A stretch of 64,000 nucleotides of DNA from Vibrio tubiashii (GCA_000775715.1 JRWQ01000003.1:62001-126000), one strand, 5' to 3'. Positions 8,910-22,819 are shown, counted from the stretch's first letter. A program made the numbers and translations. The notes: a model not told the origin generated them from the letters alone.

Positions 8910-9857
8910 TTAACAAGCAGCCTTTAATCTTGGTTTGGTATAAATAAACGCCTGTCCAATAGATGAACCTTGAGGGCCGTTTTGAGCGAGGGCCCGGCCT
9001 ATTTCAGTCATTGCTAACCATCTGTTTTCACACCAAAGTGGTGCGAGTAACGTTGGCCTTCGAGCCGCAGACGACACTCGATGAAACACCACCTCTGGTG
9101 GGGTACGACGAATTATTTCACTAGCGATATCAACATAGTCATCCAGTTCGGGAGCTTCAAGTCTGTCAGCCTTCCAAGCTTTAGCCATTGTACTGCCTTC
9201 AACGATATGTAGCCCATGTAACTTGATCCCATCGGTGCCCACCGCTAGCACCTTATCCAAGGTATCTAAATTGTCAGCCTTAGTCTCTTTAGGCAGGCCG
9301 ACAATTAAGTGAGTACACACTTTAATGCCCAGTTCACGCGCACGCTTGGTGATCTCTGCATAGCACTCAAAGTCGTGGCCGCGGTTAATCCGCTTCAAGG
9401 TTTGGTTGTTCGCGGTTTGCAAACCTAGCTCTAACCAGATTTCGTATCCTTGTTTCACATAACCAGACAGTAACTCTAGTACCGCATCAGGCACGCAATC
9501 AGGACGGGTACCTACGCATAAACCCACAATGTCTGCCGCTTTAAGCGCTTCCTCATACATATTTTTCAGCACTTGAACTTCAGCATATGTACTGGTGTAA
9601 GCTTGGAAATAAGCAAGATAACGTTTGGCGCGGATAATTTCACCCGCTCTATCAGCCAACTGCTCATTGATACTTTTAACCTGAGCTTCTTCATCCGCAA
9701 ATGAAGCAACATTGCAAAATGTACAGCCACCACGTCCAATAGTGCCATCTCGGTTTGGACAACTAAAACCACCATGCAGTGTTAACTTGTGCACCTTTTC
9801 ACCATAGCGACGTTGTAAATCTTGACCGATGGTGTTGACCAACTGATGAAGTTGCAT
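8910..9857 (-). CDS. yhcC: TIGR01212-family radical SAM protein YhcC
   Basis: This 315-residue radical SAM protein is nearly collinear with Escherichia YhcC (TIGR01212). The N-terminal cluster region GGFSCPNRDGTIGRGGCTFC holds the three cysteines that bind the SAM [4Fe-4S] cluster. Conserved GLCVGTRPDCVPD and WLELGLQT segments follow in the barrel. The reaction is not established to my knowledge, although relatives act on tRNA or other RNA. The start at 9857 has GAGGG upstream. It is divergent from gltB1, and the order arcB-yhcC-gltB is conserved in Escherichia. Confidence 0.9.
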   Translation of the reverse strand: MQLHQLVNTIGQDLQRRYGEKVHKLTLHGGFSCPNRDGTIGRGGCTFCNVASFADEEAQVKSINEQLADRAGEIIRAKRYLAYFQAYTSTYAEVQVLKNMYEEALKAADIVGLCVGTRPDCVPDAVLELLSGYVKQGYEIWLELGLQTANNQTLKRINRGHDFECYAEITKRARELGIKVCTHLIVGLPKETKADNLDTLDKVLAVGTDGIKLHGLHIVEGSTMAKAWKADRLEAPELDDYVDIASEIIRRTPPEVVFHRVSSAARRPTLLAPLWCENRWLAMTEIGRALAQNGPQGSSIGQAFIYTKPRLKAAC

Positions 9858-10389
9858 TGCTTGCCCTCACAAAGATCTAAATAATTATCATTAAGATCAG
9901 TGTAATTTAATTACATTTCTGAAAATATTTACTGGGCAAAATCTAGCGATTTCAAACACTCAAAGCTTTAAGCAATATCAATAAACATGCAGAAATAGCG
10001 TGCCTCAGACGATTTGTTACGCAAAAGTTAAACTTATTATTCATTTAAACGACGAAAAAAGTGGGCAACAAGGGCGAGTTTTGATTGCATTTTATCAGTA
10101 GTAAATTGTAGGATACTTACAGATTTTACTGCTTTTTTGTGATTTTAGTTACATAAAAATCGGTGAAACGTCGGTGTTATCCCTCTCCCACCTATATAAA
10201 TCACTAGATTGTGATATTAAAAAATGGGATTCCACTAAGGATTGTTTTTCTCGCAATATTTTTCTGCGAGATACGGAAAGGAATCAAAGTCGCCAACCTA
10301 GGCTGGCTTCGAATCAAAACTATAAAGGACAGGACGCAGAACTTGCTTCGGCAGATTATCTGCGCCTTTTGAACTGGAAGGATGTATCT
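9858..10389. other. Intergenic region and leader between yhcC and gltB1
   Basis: This AT-rich 532-bp region separates divergent yhcC and gltB1. Nearer gltB1 a TATATAAA sequence (10193-10200) could be a -10 element, which would give a leader of roughly 180 nt. That leader holds a 7-bp hairpin (10249-10271, TCTCGCA/TGCGAGA) and a weaker GCCA/TGGC hairpin (10292-10307). The gltB1 frame is open back to 10174 without a stop, but nothing suggests those codons are used. I recognise no known riboswitch class. Both promoters are presumed to lie here. Confidence 0.4.
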
Positions 10390-13300
10390 ATGGTAGATAG
10401 AGAGCATAATGCCCAAGGTCTATATACTCCGGAACTGGAGCATGACGCTTGTGGTATCGGTTTTGTTGCTCACCTTAAAAACCGTAAATCTCACGAAGTC
10501 GTTACTCAGGCACTGGACATGCTTGCGCGCATGGAACACCGTGGCGGTCAAGGTTGTGATCCATGTAGCGGTGACGGTGCAGGTATCTTGTTACAAAAGC
10601 CCCATGAATTTCTTTTAGAAGAAGCGGTCAAACTTGGTATTAAGCTACCCTCTTTTGAGAAGTATGGCGTTGGTGTTGTTCTTTTCCCTAAGGATGAACA
10701 CAAACGTGCTCAGTGTCGCGACATATTAGAGCGTAACGCAAAACGTCTTGAGCTAGATGTTATCGGTTACCGCGTGTTACCAACTGATAACTCAATGATC
10801 GGTGCTGACCCACTAAGCACTGAGCCACAATTTGAGCATGTGTTCATTTCTGGTGGCCCAGGTATTACACCTGAAGAGCTAGAACGCAAGCTATACGTAC
10901 TACGTAACTACACCGTTCGCGTATGTCTCGAAAGCGTGTCGAATATTGGTGATGACTTCTACATCAACTCAATGTCTTACAAGACACTGGTGTATAAAGG
11001 TCAGCTCACCACAGAGCAGGTACCTCAGTACTTCCTCGATCTACAGAATCCTACAATGGTGACGGCACTTGCGCTTGTTCACTCTCGTTTCTCTACCAAT
11101 ACATTCCCGAAATGGCGTCTAGCACAGCCTTTCCGTTATATTGCTCACAACGGTGAAATCAACACAGTTCGCGGTAACCTGAACTGGATGAAAGCCCGTG
11201 AAGCAATCATCGAATCAGATCTGTTCACTCAGGCTGAAATCGACATGCTACTGCCTATCTGTCAGGAAGGCAGCTCAGACTCATCTAACTTCGATATGGC
11301 GCTAGAGCTCCTAGTTCTATCTGGTCGTAGCCTGCCACATGCGTTAATGATGATGATCCCTGAAGCATGGCAAGAAAACAAAAACATGGACCCAACCCGT
11401 CGTGCGTTCTACCAATACCACGCTAACGTGATGGAACCATGGGATGGCCCAGCTTCTGTTTGTTTCACTGACGGTGTTCAAGTAGGTGCAACACTTGACC
11501 GTAACGGTCTACGCCCTTCTCGCTACACAGTAACTAAAGATGACTTCTTGGTAATGGCCTCTGAGTCTGGTGTGGTTGAAATTGAACCTGAGAACGTTGA
11601 GTTCCGTGGTCGTCTCCAACCAGGTCGTATCTTCGTTGCTGACCTAGAGCAAGGCCGCATCATTTCTGATGAAGAAGTGAAAGATGGCATTGCCTCTGCA
11701 CAGCCATACGAGAAGTGGGTTGAAGAAAATCTGCTCAGCCTTAAAAAGCTACCTGATGCAGAGAACGAGTTTAACCAGCCATCTCCAGAAAAACTACTGC
11801 ACAAGCAGCAAGCATTCGGCGTTAGCTCAGAAGAAGTAAACGAAATCATCGTACCTATGGCGAAAGACGGCAAAGAGCCACTTTCTGCAATGGGTGCTGA
11901 CTGGCCGCTTGCGATTCTGTCACATCAATCTCAGCACCTATCTAACTACTTTAAACAGTTGTTTGCTCAGGTAACCAACCCACCAATCGATCCGATTCGT
12001 GAACGCATGGTTATGTCTCTGAACACTTACCTAGGTAAAGATCAGAACTTACTTGCTGAATCACCAGAGCACTGTCAAAAAGTTGAGCTTGAATCTCCTG
12101 TTCTTTCTAACTCAGAGCTAGAGAAGCTACGTGCAATCGATAATGAGCACCTTCAAGCAAAAACTCTGGATATTGTATTCCAAGCAAGCGAAGACGAAGG
12201 CAAGCTAGAGCGTGCACTGAAACGTATTTGTCAGTACGCAGAAGATGCGGTTATCGATGGTTACTCAATCATCCTACTAACAGACCGAGCGGTTAACTCA
12301 AACCACGCAGCCATCCCTGCAATGCTGGCGGTTGGCGCTGTTCACCATCACTTAATCCGCAAAGGCTTACGTGCTAAGTGTGACATCGTGGTTGAGACTG
12401 GTGATGCACGCGAAACACACCATTTCGCAACCTTGGTTGGTTATGGTGCAAACGCAGTGAACCCATACCTAGTGATCGAAACTATGGTTGAACTGCAACG
12501 CACCAAGAAGCTAGACCCAGAAACAAGCATCAAAGAGCTATTCGACAACTACCGTAAGGCAGTGAACGGCGGCCTGTTGAAGATCTTCTCTAAGATGGGT
12601 ATCTCAACACTACAGTCTTACCATGGTGCACAAATCTTTGAAGCGCTAGGTGTAAGCAAGTCAGTGGTTGATAAGTACTTCACAGGTACAGTGTCTCGTA
12701 TCGAAGGTCTAACCATTGATGACATTGCGAAAGAGACGCTAGTTCGTCACCGTATCGGTTTCCCAACTCGTGAGATCCCAGTACAGGTTCTCGATGTTGG
12801 TGGTGTTTATCAGTGGAAACAGCGTGGTGAAAAACACCTGTTCAACCCTGAAACTATCTCACTACTGCAACAATCAACTCGTAACAAAGACTTCGAGCAG
12901 TTTAAGCAGTATGCAAAAGCCGTCGATGACCAAGGTGACAACGCAGCAACACTACGTAGCCAGCTTGACTTTGTTAAGAACCCAGCAGGATCAATCCCAC
13001 TAGAAGAAGTAGAGCCAATCGAGAGCATCTTGAAGCGCTTTGCAACCGGTGCGATGTCATTCGGCTCTATCTCTTATGAGGCTCACTCAACACTAGCTGT
13101 CGCGATGAACCGCATTGGCGCGAAATCGAACTCTGGTGAGGGTGGTGAAGATCCTACTCGTTTCGAACGTAAAGAGAATGGTGACTGGGAGCGCTCTGCA
13201 ATCAAACAGGTTGCCTCTGGCCGTTTCGGCGTAACCTCTTACTATCTAACTAACTCTGATGAAATCCAGATTAAGATGGCTCAGGGTGCGAAACCAGGTG

Positions 13301-14931
13301 AAGGTGGTCAGCTACCAGGTGATAAAGTGGATGACTGGATCGGTGCAACTCGTCACTCGACTCCGGGTGTTGGTCTTATCTCGCCACCGCCACACCACGA
13401 TATCTACTCAATCGAAGATTTAGCTCAGCTAATCTACGACTTGAAGAACGCTAACCGCGCTGGCCGCGTCAACGTTAAGCTAGTATCAGAAGCAGGTGTT
13501 GGTACCATCGCATCAGGTGTAGCGAAAGCAAAAGCTGACGTGGTCCTAATCGCAGGCTTCGATGGTGGTACAGGTGCATCGCCGATGTCATCAATCCGCC
13601 ATACAGGTCTTCCTTGGGAACTTGGTTTGGCAGAAACACACCAAACACTGCTAAAGAATGGCCTACGTAACCGTATTGTCGTTCAGTCTGATGGTCAGAT
13701 GAAGACGCCTCGTGACCTTGCAGTAGCAACGCTACTCGGTGCTGAGGAGTGGGGTGTAGCAACAGCCGCGCTTGTGGTTGAAGGTTGCATCATGATGCGT
13801 AAGTGTCATAAGAACACCTGTCCTGTTGGTATCGCAACTCAAAACAAGACGCTACGTGAGCGTTTTGATGGCCGCGTAGAAGACGTAGTGACGTTCTTCC
13901 AATACATGGCTGAAGGTCTGCGTGAAATCATGGCTGAGCTTGGCTTCCGTACTATCGACGAGATGGTCGGCCAATCACAGAAACTGAAAGTTCGCGAAGA
14001 CATCAAACACTGGAAGTATAAGAACCTAGATCTAACACCTGTTCTACATATCGAGCAAGCGCGCGAAGACGATGGCGTTTACAACCAGACAGAGCAAAAC
14101 CATAACCTAGAAGACGTTCTTGACCGCAAGTTGATCCAAGTTGCAACTCCGGCACTTGAGAAGGGCGAAGCCGTGAATGCAGAGTTCCCGATCATCAATA
14201 CCGACCGCTCTGCGGGTACTATGCTGTCGAACGAAATCTCTAAGATTTACAAAGACCAAGGTCTGCCACAACCAATGAACGTTAAGTTTACAGGCAGCGC
14301 AGGTCAGTCATTCGGTGCATTCCTTGCGAAGGGTGTTAAGTTCGAAGTTGAAGGCGATGCGAACGACTACTGGGGTAAAGGTCTGTCTGGCGGTACGCTA
14401 GTACTCTACCCAGATGCGAAATCAACCATCGTTGCTGAAGATAACATCGTTGTTGGTAACGTATGTTTCTACGGTGCGACATCGGGTGAATCATACATTC
14501 GCGGTATGGCTGGTGAGCGTTTCTGTGTACGTAACTCAGGCGCGAAAGTGGTAGTCGAAGGTGTTGGTGACCACGGCTGTGAATACATGACTGGCGGTAT
14601 TGCTGTCATCCTGGGTTCAACAGGCCGTAACTTCGCGGCAGGTATGAGTGGCGGTACCGCTTACGTTTGGGATAAGTCAGGCGACTTTGAAACTAAGCTA
14701 AACCCAGAGCTTGTCGACCTCGATCCAATCGAAGCGGAAGATCGCGAACTACTGAAAGAGATGCTAACTAAGCATGTTGAATTCACAGGAAGTGAAGTTG
14801 CTCAATCTTTCCTAGACAATTTTGAAGCAAGCCTAGCCTCTATGGTTAAGGTAATGCCGCGTGACTACAAAGCGGTACTTCAAAAGCGTAAAGCTGAGCA
14901 GGCACAAACGGAACAAGTGGAGGCAGTATAA
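10390..14931 (+). CDS. gltB: Glutamate synthase large subunit, Bacillus-like paralogue (GltB1)
   Basis: The GOGAT alpha subunit releases ammonia from glutamine and transfers it to 2-oxoglutarate, giving glutamate with GltD. The start at 10390 has AAGGA 7 nt upstream, giving 1513 residues. The first 20 form a propeptide, so C21 (HDAC-GIGF) becomes the N-terminal nucleophile of the class II amidotransferase. Next come the central domain, the FMN-binding synthase domain ([19 protein letters not shown]), the 3Fe-4S cysteine motif C-x5-C-x4-C ([12 protein letters not shown]) and the C-terminal beta-helix. The N-terminus ([14 protein letters not shown]) resembles Bacillus GltA more than Escherichia GltB. 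It overlaps gltD1 by one base (TAATG). Confidence 0.94.
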   Translation: MVDREHNAQGLYTPELEHDACGIGFVAHLKNRKSHEVVTQALDMLARMEHRGGQGCDPCSGDGAGILLQKPHEFLLEEAVKLGIKLPSFEKYGVGVVLFPKDEHKRAQCRDILERNAKRLELDVIGYRVLPTDNSMIGADPLSTEPQFEHVFISGGPGITPEELERKLYVLRNYTVRVCLESVSNIGDDFYINSMSYKTLVYKGQLTTEQVPQYFLDLQNPTMVTALALVHSRFSTNTFPKWRLAQPFRYIAHNGEINTVRGNLNWMKAREAIIESDLFTQAEIDMLLPICQEGSSDSSNFDMALELLVLSGRSLPHALMMMIPEAWQENKNMDPTRRAFYQYHANVMEPWDGPASVCFTDGVQVGATLDRNGLRPSRYTVTKDDFLVMASESGVVEIEPENVEFRGRLQPGRIFVADLEQGRIISDEEVKDGIASAQPYEKWVEENLLSLKKLPDAENEFNQPSPEKLLHKQQAFGVSSEEVNEIIVPMAKDGKEPLSAMGADWPLAILSHQSQHLSNYFKQLFAQVTNPPIDPIRERMVMSLNTYLGKDQNLLAESPEHCQKVELESPVLSNSELEKLRAIDNEHLQAKTLDIVFQASEDEGKLERALKRICQYAEDAVIDGYSIILLTDRAVNSNHAAIPAMLAVGAVHHHLIRKGLRAKCDIVVETGDARETHHFATLVGYGANAVNPYLVIETMVELQRTKKLDPETSIKELFDNYRKAVNGGLLKIFSKMGISTLQSYHGAQIFEALGVSKSVVDKYFTGTVSRIEGLTIDDIAKETLVRHRIGFPTREIPVQVLDVGGVYQWKQRGEKHLFNPETISLLQQSTRNKDFEQFKQYAKAVDDQGDNAATLRSQLDFVKNPAGSIPLEEVEPIESILKRFATGAMSFGSISYEAHSTLAVAMNRIGAKSNSGEGGEDPTRFERKENGDWERSAIKQVASGRFGVTSYYLTNSDEIQIKMAQGAKPGEGGQLPGDKVDDWIGATRHSTPGVGLISPPPHHDIYSIEDLAQLIYDLKNANRAGRVNVKLVSEAGVGTIASGVAKAKADVVLIAGFDGGTGASPMSSIRHTGLPWELGLAETHQTLLKNGLRNRIVVQSDGQMKTPRDLAVATLLGAEEWGVATAALVVEGCIMMRKCHKNTCPVGIATQNKTLRERFDGRVEDVVTFFQYMAEGLREIMAELGFRTIDEMVGQSQKLKVREDIKHWKYKNLDLTPVLHIEQAREDDGVYNQTEQNHNLEDVLDRKLIQVATPALEKGEAVNAEFPIINTDRSAGTMLSNEISKIYKDQGLPQPMNVKFTGSAGQSFGAFLAKGVKFEVEGDANDYWGKGLSGGTLVLYPDAKSTIVAEDNIVVGNVCFYGATSGESYIRGMAGERFCVRNSGAKVVVEGVGDHGCEYMTGGIAVILGSTGRNFAAGMSGGTAYVWDKSGDFETKLNPELVDLDPIEAEDRELLKEMLTKHVEFTGSEVAQSFLDNFEASLASMVKVMPRDYKAVLQKRKAEQAQTEQVEAV

Positions 14932-16400
14932 TGGGTAAGCCTACTGGATTTTTAGAGCATGGTCGTGAGCTTCCAGGCAAGATCGAACCATCAGTTCGTA
15001 TTGAGAACAACAAAGAGTTCGTTCTGAACGAAGAGTTTGGCGACAAGATCAATACTCAGGCTTCACGTTGTATGGACTGTGGTGTTCCTTTCTGTCACAA
15101 CGGTTGTCCGATTGGTAACATCATCCCAGAATTCAACGACGCGGTTTACCGTGACAGCTGGGAAGAGGCTTGGAACATTCTAAGCTCAACCAATAACTTC
15201 CCTGAGTTTACAGGTCGTGTATGTCCTGCGCCATGTGAAAGTGCTTGTGTACTTGGCATCAACCAAGATCCAATCACCATCTGTAACATCGAGAAGACGA
15301 TTGTTGAAACTGCGTACCGTGAAGGGTACGCAAAGCCAAAAACACCTCGCTCTCGCACTGGTAAAACTATCGCAATCATCGGCAGCGGCCCTGCAGGTCT
15401 TGCTGCCGCTGAACAGCTAAATAGTGCAGGTCACTCTGTGACGGTATTTGAGCGCGATGAGAAAGTCGGTGGTCTACTACGCTTCGGTATCCCAGATTTC
15501 AAACTGGGTATGGATGTGATTGATCGTAAGATCAATCTCATGGCTGAAGCGGGTGTTGAATTCAAGGTAAACCAACACATCGGTGTTGATGTCAATGCGC
15601 AGCAGCTACGTCAAGAGTTCGATGTGGTGCTTCTAACGGGCGGCTCTACTGTACCGCGTGACCTACCGGTTCCGGGTCGTGAGCTTAAAGGCGTTCACTT
15701 CGCAATGGAATTCCTAGGTCAAAACAACCGCCGCGCAAACAACATGGATCTTAAAACTGAAGAGATTCACGCCAAAGGTAAGCATGTTGTGGTTATCGGT
15801 GGTGGTGATACAGGTTCTGACTGTGTTGGTACGTCAAACCGTCATAAAGCCGCAAGCGTTACTCAAGTGGAAATCATGCCAATTCCACCAGAGAAGCGCC
15901 CGGCAAATATGCCTTGGCCTCAGTACCCAATGATTCTTCGTACTTCGACTTCTCACGAAGAAGGTGTCGATCGTCATTGGAATATCCTGACTAAAGAGTT
16001 CATCGGTAACGATAAAGGTGAAGTCACAGGCTTACGTCTGGCTGATATCGTATGGGAAGACGCTAAACCAGGTGAACGCCCAAGCTTCAAAGAAGTTGAA
16101 GGCAGCGAGCGTGTCATTCCTTGTGATATGGCGTTCCTAGCGATGGGCTTCCTACACCCAGAACCAACTGGTGTACTAGCCCAGCTAGATATCAAACTCG
16201 ATGAACGTGGCAATGTAGCAACCGAAGGTTTCGCTACTAACCAAAAAGGTGTGTTTGCAGCCGGCGATATGCGTACAGGTCAGTCTCTAGTTGTACGTTG
16301 TATCAACGAAGGCCGCGAATGTGCTATCGCAATTGATGATTACCTAATGGGTAACTCAAACCTTGAAGCAAAAGCAAATTCACTAATGCTTTCTGCTTAA
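14931..16400 (+). CDS. gltD: Glutamate synthase small subunit, Bacillus-like paralogue (GltD1)
   Basis: GltD is the NADPH-oxidising beta subunit that feeds electrons through Fe-S clusters to GltB. This 489-residue copy begins MGKPTGF, as in Bacillus subtilis GltB. N-terminal cysteine sets (CMDCGVPFCHNGCP and CPAPCESAC) bind the 4Fe-4S clusters. Two Rossmann nucleotide sites follow: [10 protein letters not shown] for FAD (about 147-156) and VIGGGDTGSDCVG for NADPH. A C-terminal GVFAAGDMRTGQSL FAD motif closes the fold. Its start overlaps the gltB1 stop by one base, so the two are translationally coupled. A long hairpin and then a terminator follow. Confidence 0.94.
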   Translation: MGKPTGFLEHGRELPGKIEPSVRIENNKEFVLNEEFGDKINTQASRCMDCGVPFCHNGCPIGNIIPEFNDAVYRDSWEEAWNILSSTNNFPEFTGRVCPAPCESACVLGINQDPITICNIEKTIVETAYREGYAKPKTPRSRTGKTIAIIGSGPAGLAAAEQLNSAGHSVTVFERDEKVGGLLRFGIPDFKLGMDVIDRKINLMAEAGVEFKVNQHIGVDVNAQQLRQEFDVVLLTGGSTVPRDLPVPGRELKGVHFAMEFLGQNNRRANNMDLKTEEIHAKGKHVVVIGGGDTGSDCVGTSNRHKAASVTQVEIMPIPPEKRPANMPWPQYPMILRTSTSHEEGVDRHWNILTKEFIGNDKGEVTGLRLADIVWEDAKPGERPSFKEVEGSERVIPCDMAFLAMGFLHPEPTGVLAQLDIKLDERGNVATEGFATNQKGVFAAGDMRTGQSLVVRCINEGRECAIAIDDYLMGNSNLEAKANSLMLSA

Positions 16401-16827
16401 TTGTCACCTTTCAGCGAGATGTACTGACATCTCGCTGAGAGTCGTGAACACTATAAATTCCTTCCAAACATTTCCAGTTGACCAGTACATTGTGCTGGTC
16501 TTTTTTCTTTCTTGATGCCAGCCCTTGTTACGGTCATGTAACAACTCAGATTCTAAGTCGCTGAATTAAATAGACTAATTTAGTTAATTTAACGGTAAAT
16601 CGCATATTTGCGTGATTTTCCACCAAGAACTTGACCTTTTACATAATTAGCTATACGTTGTGAAGTCGATGAAAATTAATTTATCGCTTTTTGTTAAATT
16701 AATAGTGGGTTAAACCTGCATATTCATCCAAAAAATAACAATTAGAACGCATAGTTAGTCATACATACCAACCCTTTTGATGTTGGTAGTTCTGTCGGGA
16801 TGGCAGATAAGCAAAGGGAGAATTGCA
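16401..16827. other. Intergenic region between the two GOGAT operons
   Basis: This 427-bp region ends gltB1D1 and starts gltB2D2. It holds a perfect 12-bp-stem hairpin with an ACTG loop (16411-16438) that lacks a T-run and may protect the mRNA 3' end. An intrinsic terminator follows at 16479-16507, and then AT-rich DNA. TTGACC at 16631-16636 with TATACG at 16652-16657 (15-bp spacing) is a weak promoter candidate for gltB2. I see no recognisable regulator site or small gene. Confidence 0.45.
16479..16507 (+). terminator. Intrinsic terminator after gltD1
   Basis: The stem GACCAGTAC/GTGCTGGTC closes a short ATT loop and is followed directly by T6. It should end the gltB1D1 transcript before the gltB2 promoter. 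Confidence 0.8.
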
Positions 16828-19800
16828 ATGGCTTTATATGATCCTAGTCTGGAGAAAGACAACTGTGGATTTGGCTTAATTGCACACATGGAAGGTGAGC
16901 CTAGCCACAAACTAGTACGCACCGCAATTTCAGCACTTGATAGAATGACCCACCGTGGCGGTATCGCCGCAGACGGAAAAACCGGCGATGGCTGTGGCCT
17001 TTTACTACAAAAGCCCGATTCCTATTTACGTCTTATCGCTGAAGAGAACGGATTTAAACTCGGCAAACAATATGCCGTGGGTATGATTTTTTTCAATCAA
17101 GACCCACTTAAAGCCCAATCCGCAAAAGATATTATCAATCAGGAACTTGCTAAAGAGACCCTGACTGTTGCTGGTTGGCGTGAAGTGCCAACAAATGCAG
17201 CGGTTTTAGGCCCTATTGCCGCTGATTCGCTACCCAATATTCAGCAAGTTTTTATCTCTGCACCAGCCGGTTGGCGCGAACGTGATATCGAACGACGCTT
17301 ATATATAGCGCGCAGACGCATCGAAAAACAGATTGCCGATGACAGTGAGTTTTATGTATGTAGCCTGTCGACTCAGGTGATTGTCTACAAAGGCTTATGC
17401 ATGCCTGCCGATCTACCGCGCTTCTACTTAGATCTCGCCGATCTTCGCATGGAGTCTGCGATCTGTCTATTCCACCAGCGTTTTTCAACCAACACTCAAC
17501 CGCGCTGGCCATTGGCTCAACCATTTAGATACCTTGCCCATAACGGTGAAATCAACACCATTCAAGGCAATAGACAATGGGCTCGGGCGCGAGCTTACAA
17601 GTTCGCTTCCCCACTGCTACCAGACTTACAGACCGCAGCGCCATTCGTCAATGAAACTGGCTCTGACTCTTCGAGCCTAGATAATATGCTCGATCTGTTC
17701 TTGGCTGGCGGGATGGATATCTTCCGTGCCATGCGCATGCTCGTTCCACCTGCATGGCAAAATCACCCAGATATGGACCCGGATCTGCACGCCTTCTACG
17801 ACTTTAACTCCAAACACATGGAGCCATGGGATGGTCCTGCGGGGATAGTATTGTCCGACGGTCGTTACGCCGCATGTAACTTAGATAGAAATGGTCTTCG
17901 CCCGGCACGCTATGTGATCACCAAAGATAAACTGATCACACTGGCTTCAGAAGTCGGCATCTGGGACTACGCACCAGATGAAGTTGCAGAAAAAGGCCGT
18001 GTCGGTCCGGGTGAGCTGCTCGTCGTAGATACACGCCTGGGCAAACTATGGCAATCTAGCGAGATCGACAGCGATCTTAAAGGCCGTCATCCTTACAAAG
18101 AGTGGATGGAGAATAACGTCCATAAACTGACGCCTTTCTCACAGCTCGCGGAAGATCAAGTTGGCGAACGTAACTTCGACGATGACCAACTGAAAACCTA
18201 CCAAAAGCAGTTCGCGATGAGCAACGAAGAAGTCGATCAAGTGCTTCGCGTTCTTGGCGATATGGGCCAAGAAGCAGTTGGCTCCATGGGCGATGATACC
18301 CCAATGGCGGTGCTATCATCCAAAGCTCGATTGGTGACGGACTACTTCCGTCAGAAGTTCGCACAGGTGACCAACCCTCCGATTGACCCATTACGCGAAA
18401 AGCATGTGATGTCACTTGCCACCAGCATTGGCCAAGAAATGAACGTGTTCTGCGAAACCGACGGTCACGCTCACCGAGTCACCTTTGACTCTCCAGTACT
18501 GCTCTACTCTGATATGGCACAGTTGCTTGACCTTGATGACGAGCACTACCAATCAACACAGCTTGATATCAACTACGACCCAATGATTAATTCGCTTGAA
18601 CAAGCGATAGAACGTATTTGTGATGAAGCTGAAGAGGCAGTGCGCGAAGGCACAGTGCTGCTAATATTGACCGACCGTGACATCAAGAAAGGCAAGCTAC
18701 CTATCCCTGCGGCTATGGCTGTGGGTGCGGTGCAAAGCCGCCTAGTTGACTCGAATTTACGTTGTGACGCCAATATCATTGCTGAAACGGCAACAGCTCG
18801 TGACCCTCACCAATTTGCGGTACTGCTAGGCTTTGGCGCGACCGCAGTTTACCCTTATCTTGCTTATGAAGCGTTAGGCAAAGTTATCGACGAGGGTGGC
18901 ATCGACAAAAGCTATCGCGAAGTGATGCAGAACTACCAATACGGTATCAACAAAGGCCTGTATAAGATCATGTCCAAAATGGGCATCTCTACCGTTGCCT
19001 CATACCGCTGCTCACAACTGTTCGAAGCAGTAGGTCTAAACCAAGAAGTCGTCAATCTCTGCTTCAAAGGTGTAACAACTCGAATTCAAGGTGCCAACTT
19101 TGAAGATTTCGAACAAGACCTCTATAACCTTTCTCGCAAAGCATGGACAAAACGTAAGCCGATTGAACACGGTGGATTGCTCAAATACGTGCACGGTGGC
19201 GAGTATCATGCCTACAATCCAGATGTCGTTGGTACACTACAGACGGCGGTGAAATCTGGAGATACCTCAGACTACAAGAGCTTTGCTCAGCAAGTTAATG
19301 ATCGCCCAGTGGCAATGCTCCGCGACCTAATGAAGTTGAAGAAGTCAGACTCTCCACTACCACTAGAAAAAATTGAACCTAGCACTGAGTTATTCAAACG
19401 CTTTGATTCAGCAGCGATGTCGATTGGCGCACTAAGCCCAGAAGCCCACGAAGCCTTGGCAACAGCAATGAACCGACTTGGTGGCTACTCCAACTCAGGT
19501 GAAGGTGGTGAAGACCCGCGTCGATTTGGTACAGAGCGTAACTCACGCATCAAACAAATTGCATCAGGCCGTTTTGGTGTTACACCTCACTACCTAACCA
19601 ACGCTGATGTACTGCAAATTAAAGTCGCCCAAGGTGCTAAGCCGGGTGAAGGTGGTCAATTACCAGGCCACAAAGTCACCGCCGAAATCGCTAAGCTGCG
19701 TTATTCGGTTCAAGGGGTAACACTTATCTCCCCTCCTCCTCATCATGATATTTATTCTATTGAGGATTTGGCCCAGCTGATATTTGACCTTAAACAGGTC

Positions 19801-21291
19801 AACCCAAAAGCACTGGTATCGGTAAAACTGGTTTCGGAGCCCGGTGTGGGCACAATCGCAACGGGTGTCGCTAAAGCCTACGCCGATTTAATTACTATCT
19901 CTGGTTACGATGGCGGTACCGCTGCCAGCCCGCTTACCTCAGTAAAATACGCGGGTAGCCCGTGGGAGCTTGGCCTTGCTGAAACCCAGCAAGCACTGGT
20001 TGCCAACGGCCTTCGCCATAAGATCCGCCTTCAAGTCGATGGCGGTCTGAAAACAGGACTAGACGTAGTAAAAGCGGCGATATTAGGTGCAGAAAGCTTT
20101 GGTTTTGGTACCGCACCAATGGTTGCTATGGGTTGTAAGTTCTTACGTATTTGTCACTTAAACAACTGTGCAACAGGCGTTGCAACCCAAGATGATACTC
20201 TGCGTAAAGAGTACTTCAAAGGTCTTCCTGAAATGGTAATGAACTACTTTGTTGGCCTTGCTGACGAAGTACGCGAATTGCTTGCCGAGCTAGGTGTTGA
20301 AAAGCTTACTGACTTGATTGGTCGTACCGACTTACTTGAAGCAGTTGAAGGTATGACAGCGAAACAGAGCAAACTTGACCTCTCAAGCATTCTAGAAGCG
20401 CCAGTTTCACCACAAAACCATCCGCTGTATTGGACTGAGCCAAACGCTCCATTTGATAAAGCAGAGCTCAACCAAAAGATCGTAGAAGATACCTTAGCGG
20501 CTGTGGAAGCCAAACAAGGGGCAGATCTCTTCTATAACGTCATCAACACGGACCGCTCTATTGGCGCTCGCCTATCTGGTGAAATAGCTAAACGCTACGG
20601 TAACCAAGGTATGGCAGCGACACCAATCAAGCTTCACTTAGATGGTACTGCGGGTCAGTCATTCGGCGTTTGGAATGCAGGTGGTGTTGAACTTTACCTA
20701 ACGGGTGATGCCAATGACTATGTCGGTAAAGGTATGGCTGGCGGCAAGATCGTTATCAAGCCTCACCAAGGTACGGCCTTTAGATGTAATGAAGCAACCA
20801 TCATAGGCAACACCTGTTTGTATGGTGCAACCGGCGGTAAATTGTTCGCAGCAGGTACCGCAGGTGAGCGTTTTGGGGTGCGTAACTCTGGCACCATTTC
20901 AGTGATAGAAGGTGCAGGTGATAATGCTTGTGAATATATGACAGGTGGTATCGTCGCCATTCTCGGCGCAACAGGCGTGAACTTCGGTGCGGGCATGACT
21001 GGTGGCTTTGCCTATGTGCTGGATGAAAATGATGACTTCCAAGGTCGAGTCAATAAAGAGTCGGTTGACGCAGTTGCGCTATCAGAACTCTATATCCATC
21101 AAGAGCACCTACGTGGATTAATCGCAGAACACCTCGAAGAGACAGGTTCTGCTCACGCAGAAAATATATTGGCGAACTTTGATGAATGGATTCCAAAGTT
21201 CTACTTGGTGAAACCGCAAGCTGCAGATCTAAACACTCTGCTCGGTCACCAAAGTCGCAGCGCCGCTGAACTGCGCGTTCAAGTCCAGTAA
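16828..21291 (+). CDS. gltB: Glutamate synthase large subunit, Escherichia-type (GltB2)
   Basis: This second GOGAT alpha subunit is 1487 residues and closely follows Escherichia GltB. The start at 16828 has AAGGGAG 7 nt upstream. A 12-residue propeptide precedes C13 ([11 protein letters not shown]), the expected glutaminase nucleophile after processing. The FMN synthase domain ([20 protein letters not shown]), the 3Fe-4S motif ([12 protein letters not shown]) and the C-terminal beta-helix ([10 protein letters not shown] region) are all intact. It is clearly a different lineage from gltB1 immediately upstream, so the pair is not a recent duplication. gltD2 follows after 21 bp, with GGAGG in the gap. 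Confidence 0.95.
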   Translation: MALYDPSLEKDNCGFGLIAHMEGEPSHKLVRTAISALDRMTHRGGIAADGKTGDGCGLLLQKPDSYLRLIAEENGFKLGKQYAVGMIFFNQDPLKAQSAKDIINQELAKETLTVAGWREVPTNAAVLGPIAADSLPNIQQVFISAPAGWRERDIERRLYIARRRIEKQIADDSEFYVCSLSTQVIVYKGLCMPADLPRFYLDLADLRMESAICLFHQRFSTNTQPRWPLAQPFRYLAHNGEINTIQGNRQWARARAYKFASPLLPDLQTAAPFVNETGSDSSSLDNMLDLFLAGGMDIFRAMRMLVPPAWQNHPDMDPDLHAFYDFNSKHMEPWDGPAGIVLSDGRYAACNLDRNGLRPARYVITKDKLITLASEVGIWDYAPDEVAEKGRVGPGELLVVDTRLGKLWQSSEIDSDLKGRHPYKEWMENNVHKLTPFSQLAEDQVGERNFDDDQLKTYQKQFAMSNEEVDQVLRVLGDMGQEAVGSMGDDTPMAVLSSKARLVTDYFRQKFAQVTNPPIDPLREKHVMSLATSIGQEMNVFCETDGHAHRVTFDSPVLLYSDMAQLLDLDDEHYQSTQLDINYDPMINSLEQAIERICDEAEEAVREGTVLLILTDRDIKKGKLPIPAAMAVGAVQSRLVDSNLRCDANIIAETATARDPHQFAVLLGFGATAVYPYLAYEALGKVIDEGGIDKSYREVMQNYQYGINKGLYKIMSKMGISTVASYRCSQLFEAVGLNQEVVNLCFKGVTTRIQGANFEDFEQDLYNLSRKAWTKRKPIEHGGLLKYVHGGEYHAYNPDVVGTLQTAVKSGDTSDYKSFAQQVNDRPVAMLRDLMKLKKSDSPLPLEKIEPSTELFKRFDSAAMSIGALSPEAHEALATAMNRLGGYSNSGEGGEDPRRFGTERNSRIKQIASGRFGVTPHYLTNADVLQIKVAQGAKPGEGGQLPGHKVTAEIAKLRYSVQGVTLISPPPHHDIYSIEDLAQLIFDLKQVNPKALVSVKLVSEPGVGTIATGVAKAYADLITISGYDGGTAASPLTSVKYAGSPWELGLAETQQALVANGLRHKIRLQVDGGLKTGLDVVKAAILGAESFGFGTAPMVAMGCKFLRICHLNNCATGVATQDDTLRKEYFKGLPEMVMNYFVGLADEVRELLAELGVEKLTDLIGRTDLLEAVEGMTAKQSKLDLSSILEAPVSPQNHPLYWTEPNAPFDKAELNQKIVEDTLAAVEAKQGADLFYNVINTDRSIGARLSGEIAKRYGNQGMAATPIKLHLDGTAGQSFGVWNAGGVELYLTGDANDYVGKGMAGGKIVIKPHQGTAFRCNEATIIGNTCLYGATGGKLFAAGTAGERFGVRNSGTISVIEGAGDNACEYMTGGIVAILGATGVNFGAGMTGGFAYVLDENDDFQGRVNKESVDAVALSELYIHQEHLRGLIAEHLEETGSAHAENILANFDEWIPKFYLVKPQAADLNTLLGHQSRSAAELRVQVQ

Positions 21292-21309
21292 GTCATGGAG
21301 GATGTTTGA

Positions 21310-22725
<1,416 letters not shown>

Positions 22726-22741
22726 CCTCAACTAAACCCAC

Positions 22742-22771
22742 AAAAGGATCCATTAATTGGATCCTTTTTTT
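22742..22771 (+). terminator. Intrinsic terminator after gltD2
   Basis: An 11-bp stem (AAAAGGATCCA/TGGATCCTTTT) with a TTAAT loop is followed by a T-run. It lies 17 bp after the gltD2 stop. Confidence 0.9.
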
Positions 22772-22819
22772 ATTTAAAACATATAATTGAATTCAATAAG
22801 AATAGACAAGGTATTCAAA

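Noticed and set aside
9880..9892. Fur-box-like core AATAATTATCATT between yhcC and gltB1
   Set aside because: It matches the core closely on the minus strand but the flanks do not extend the repeat, the region is AT-rich, and neither neighbour is an iron gene. Left as chance without binding data.
10174..10389. In-frame extension of gltB1 by 72 codons
   Set aside because: The internal ATG at 10390 has an ideal ribosome site and places the nucleophile cysteine after a propeptide of normal length. The upstream codons show no family similarity.
16700..16725. A sigma-54-like TGGG...TGCA upstream of gltB2
   Set aside because: The GG to GC spacing is 9 rather than 10 and the -24 block is not TGGCAC. 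The spacing rule is strict, so it is not called.
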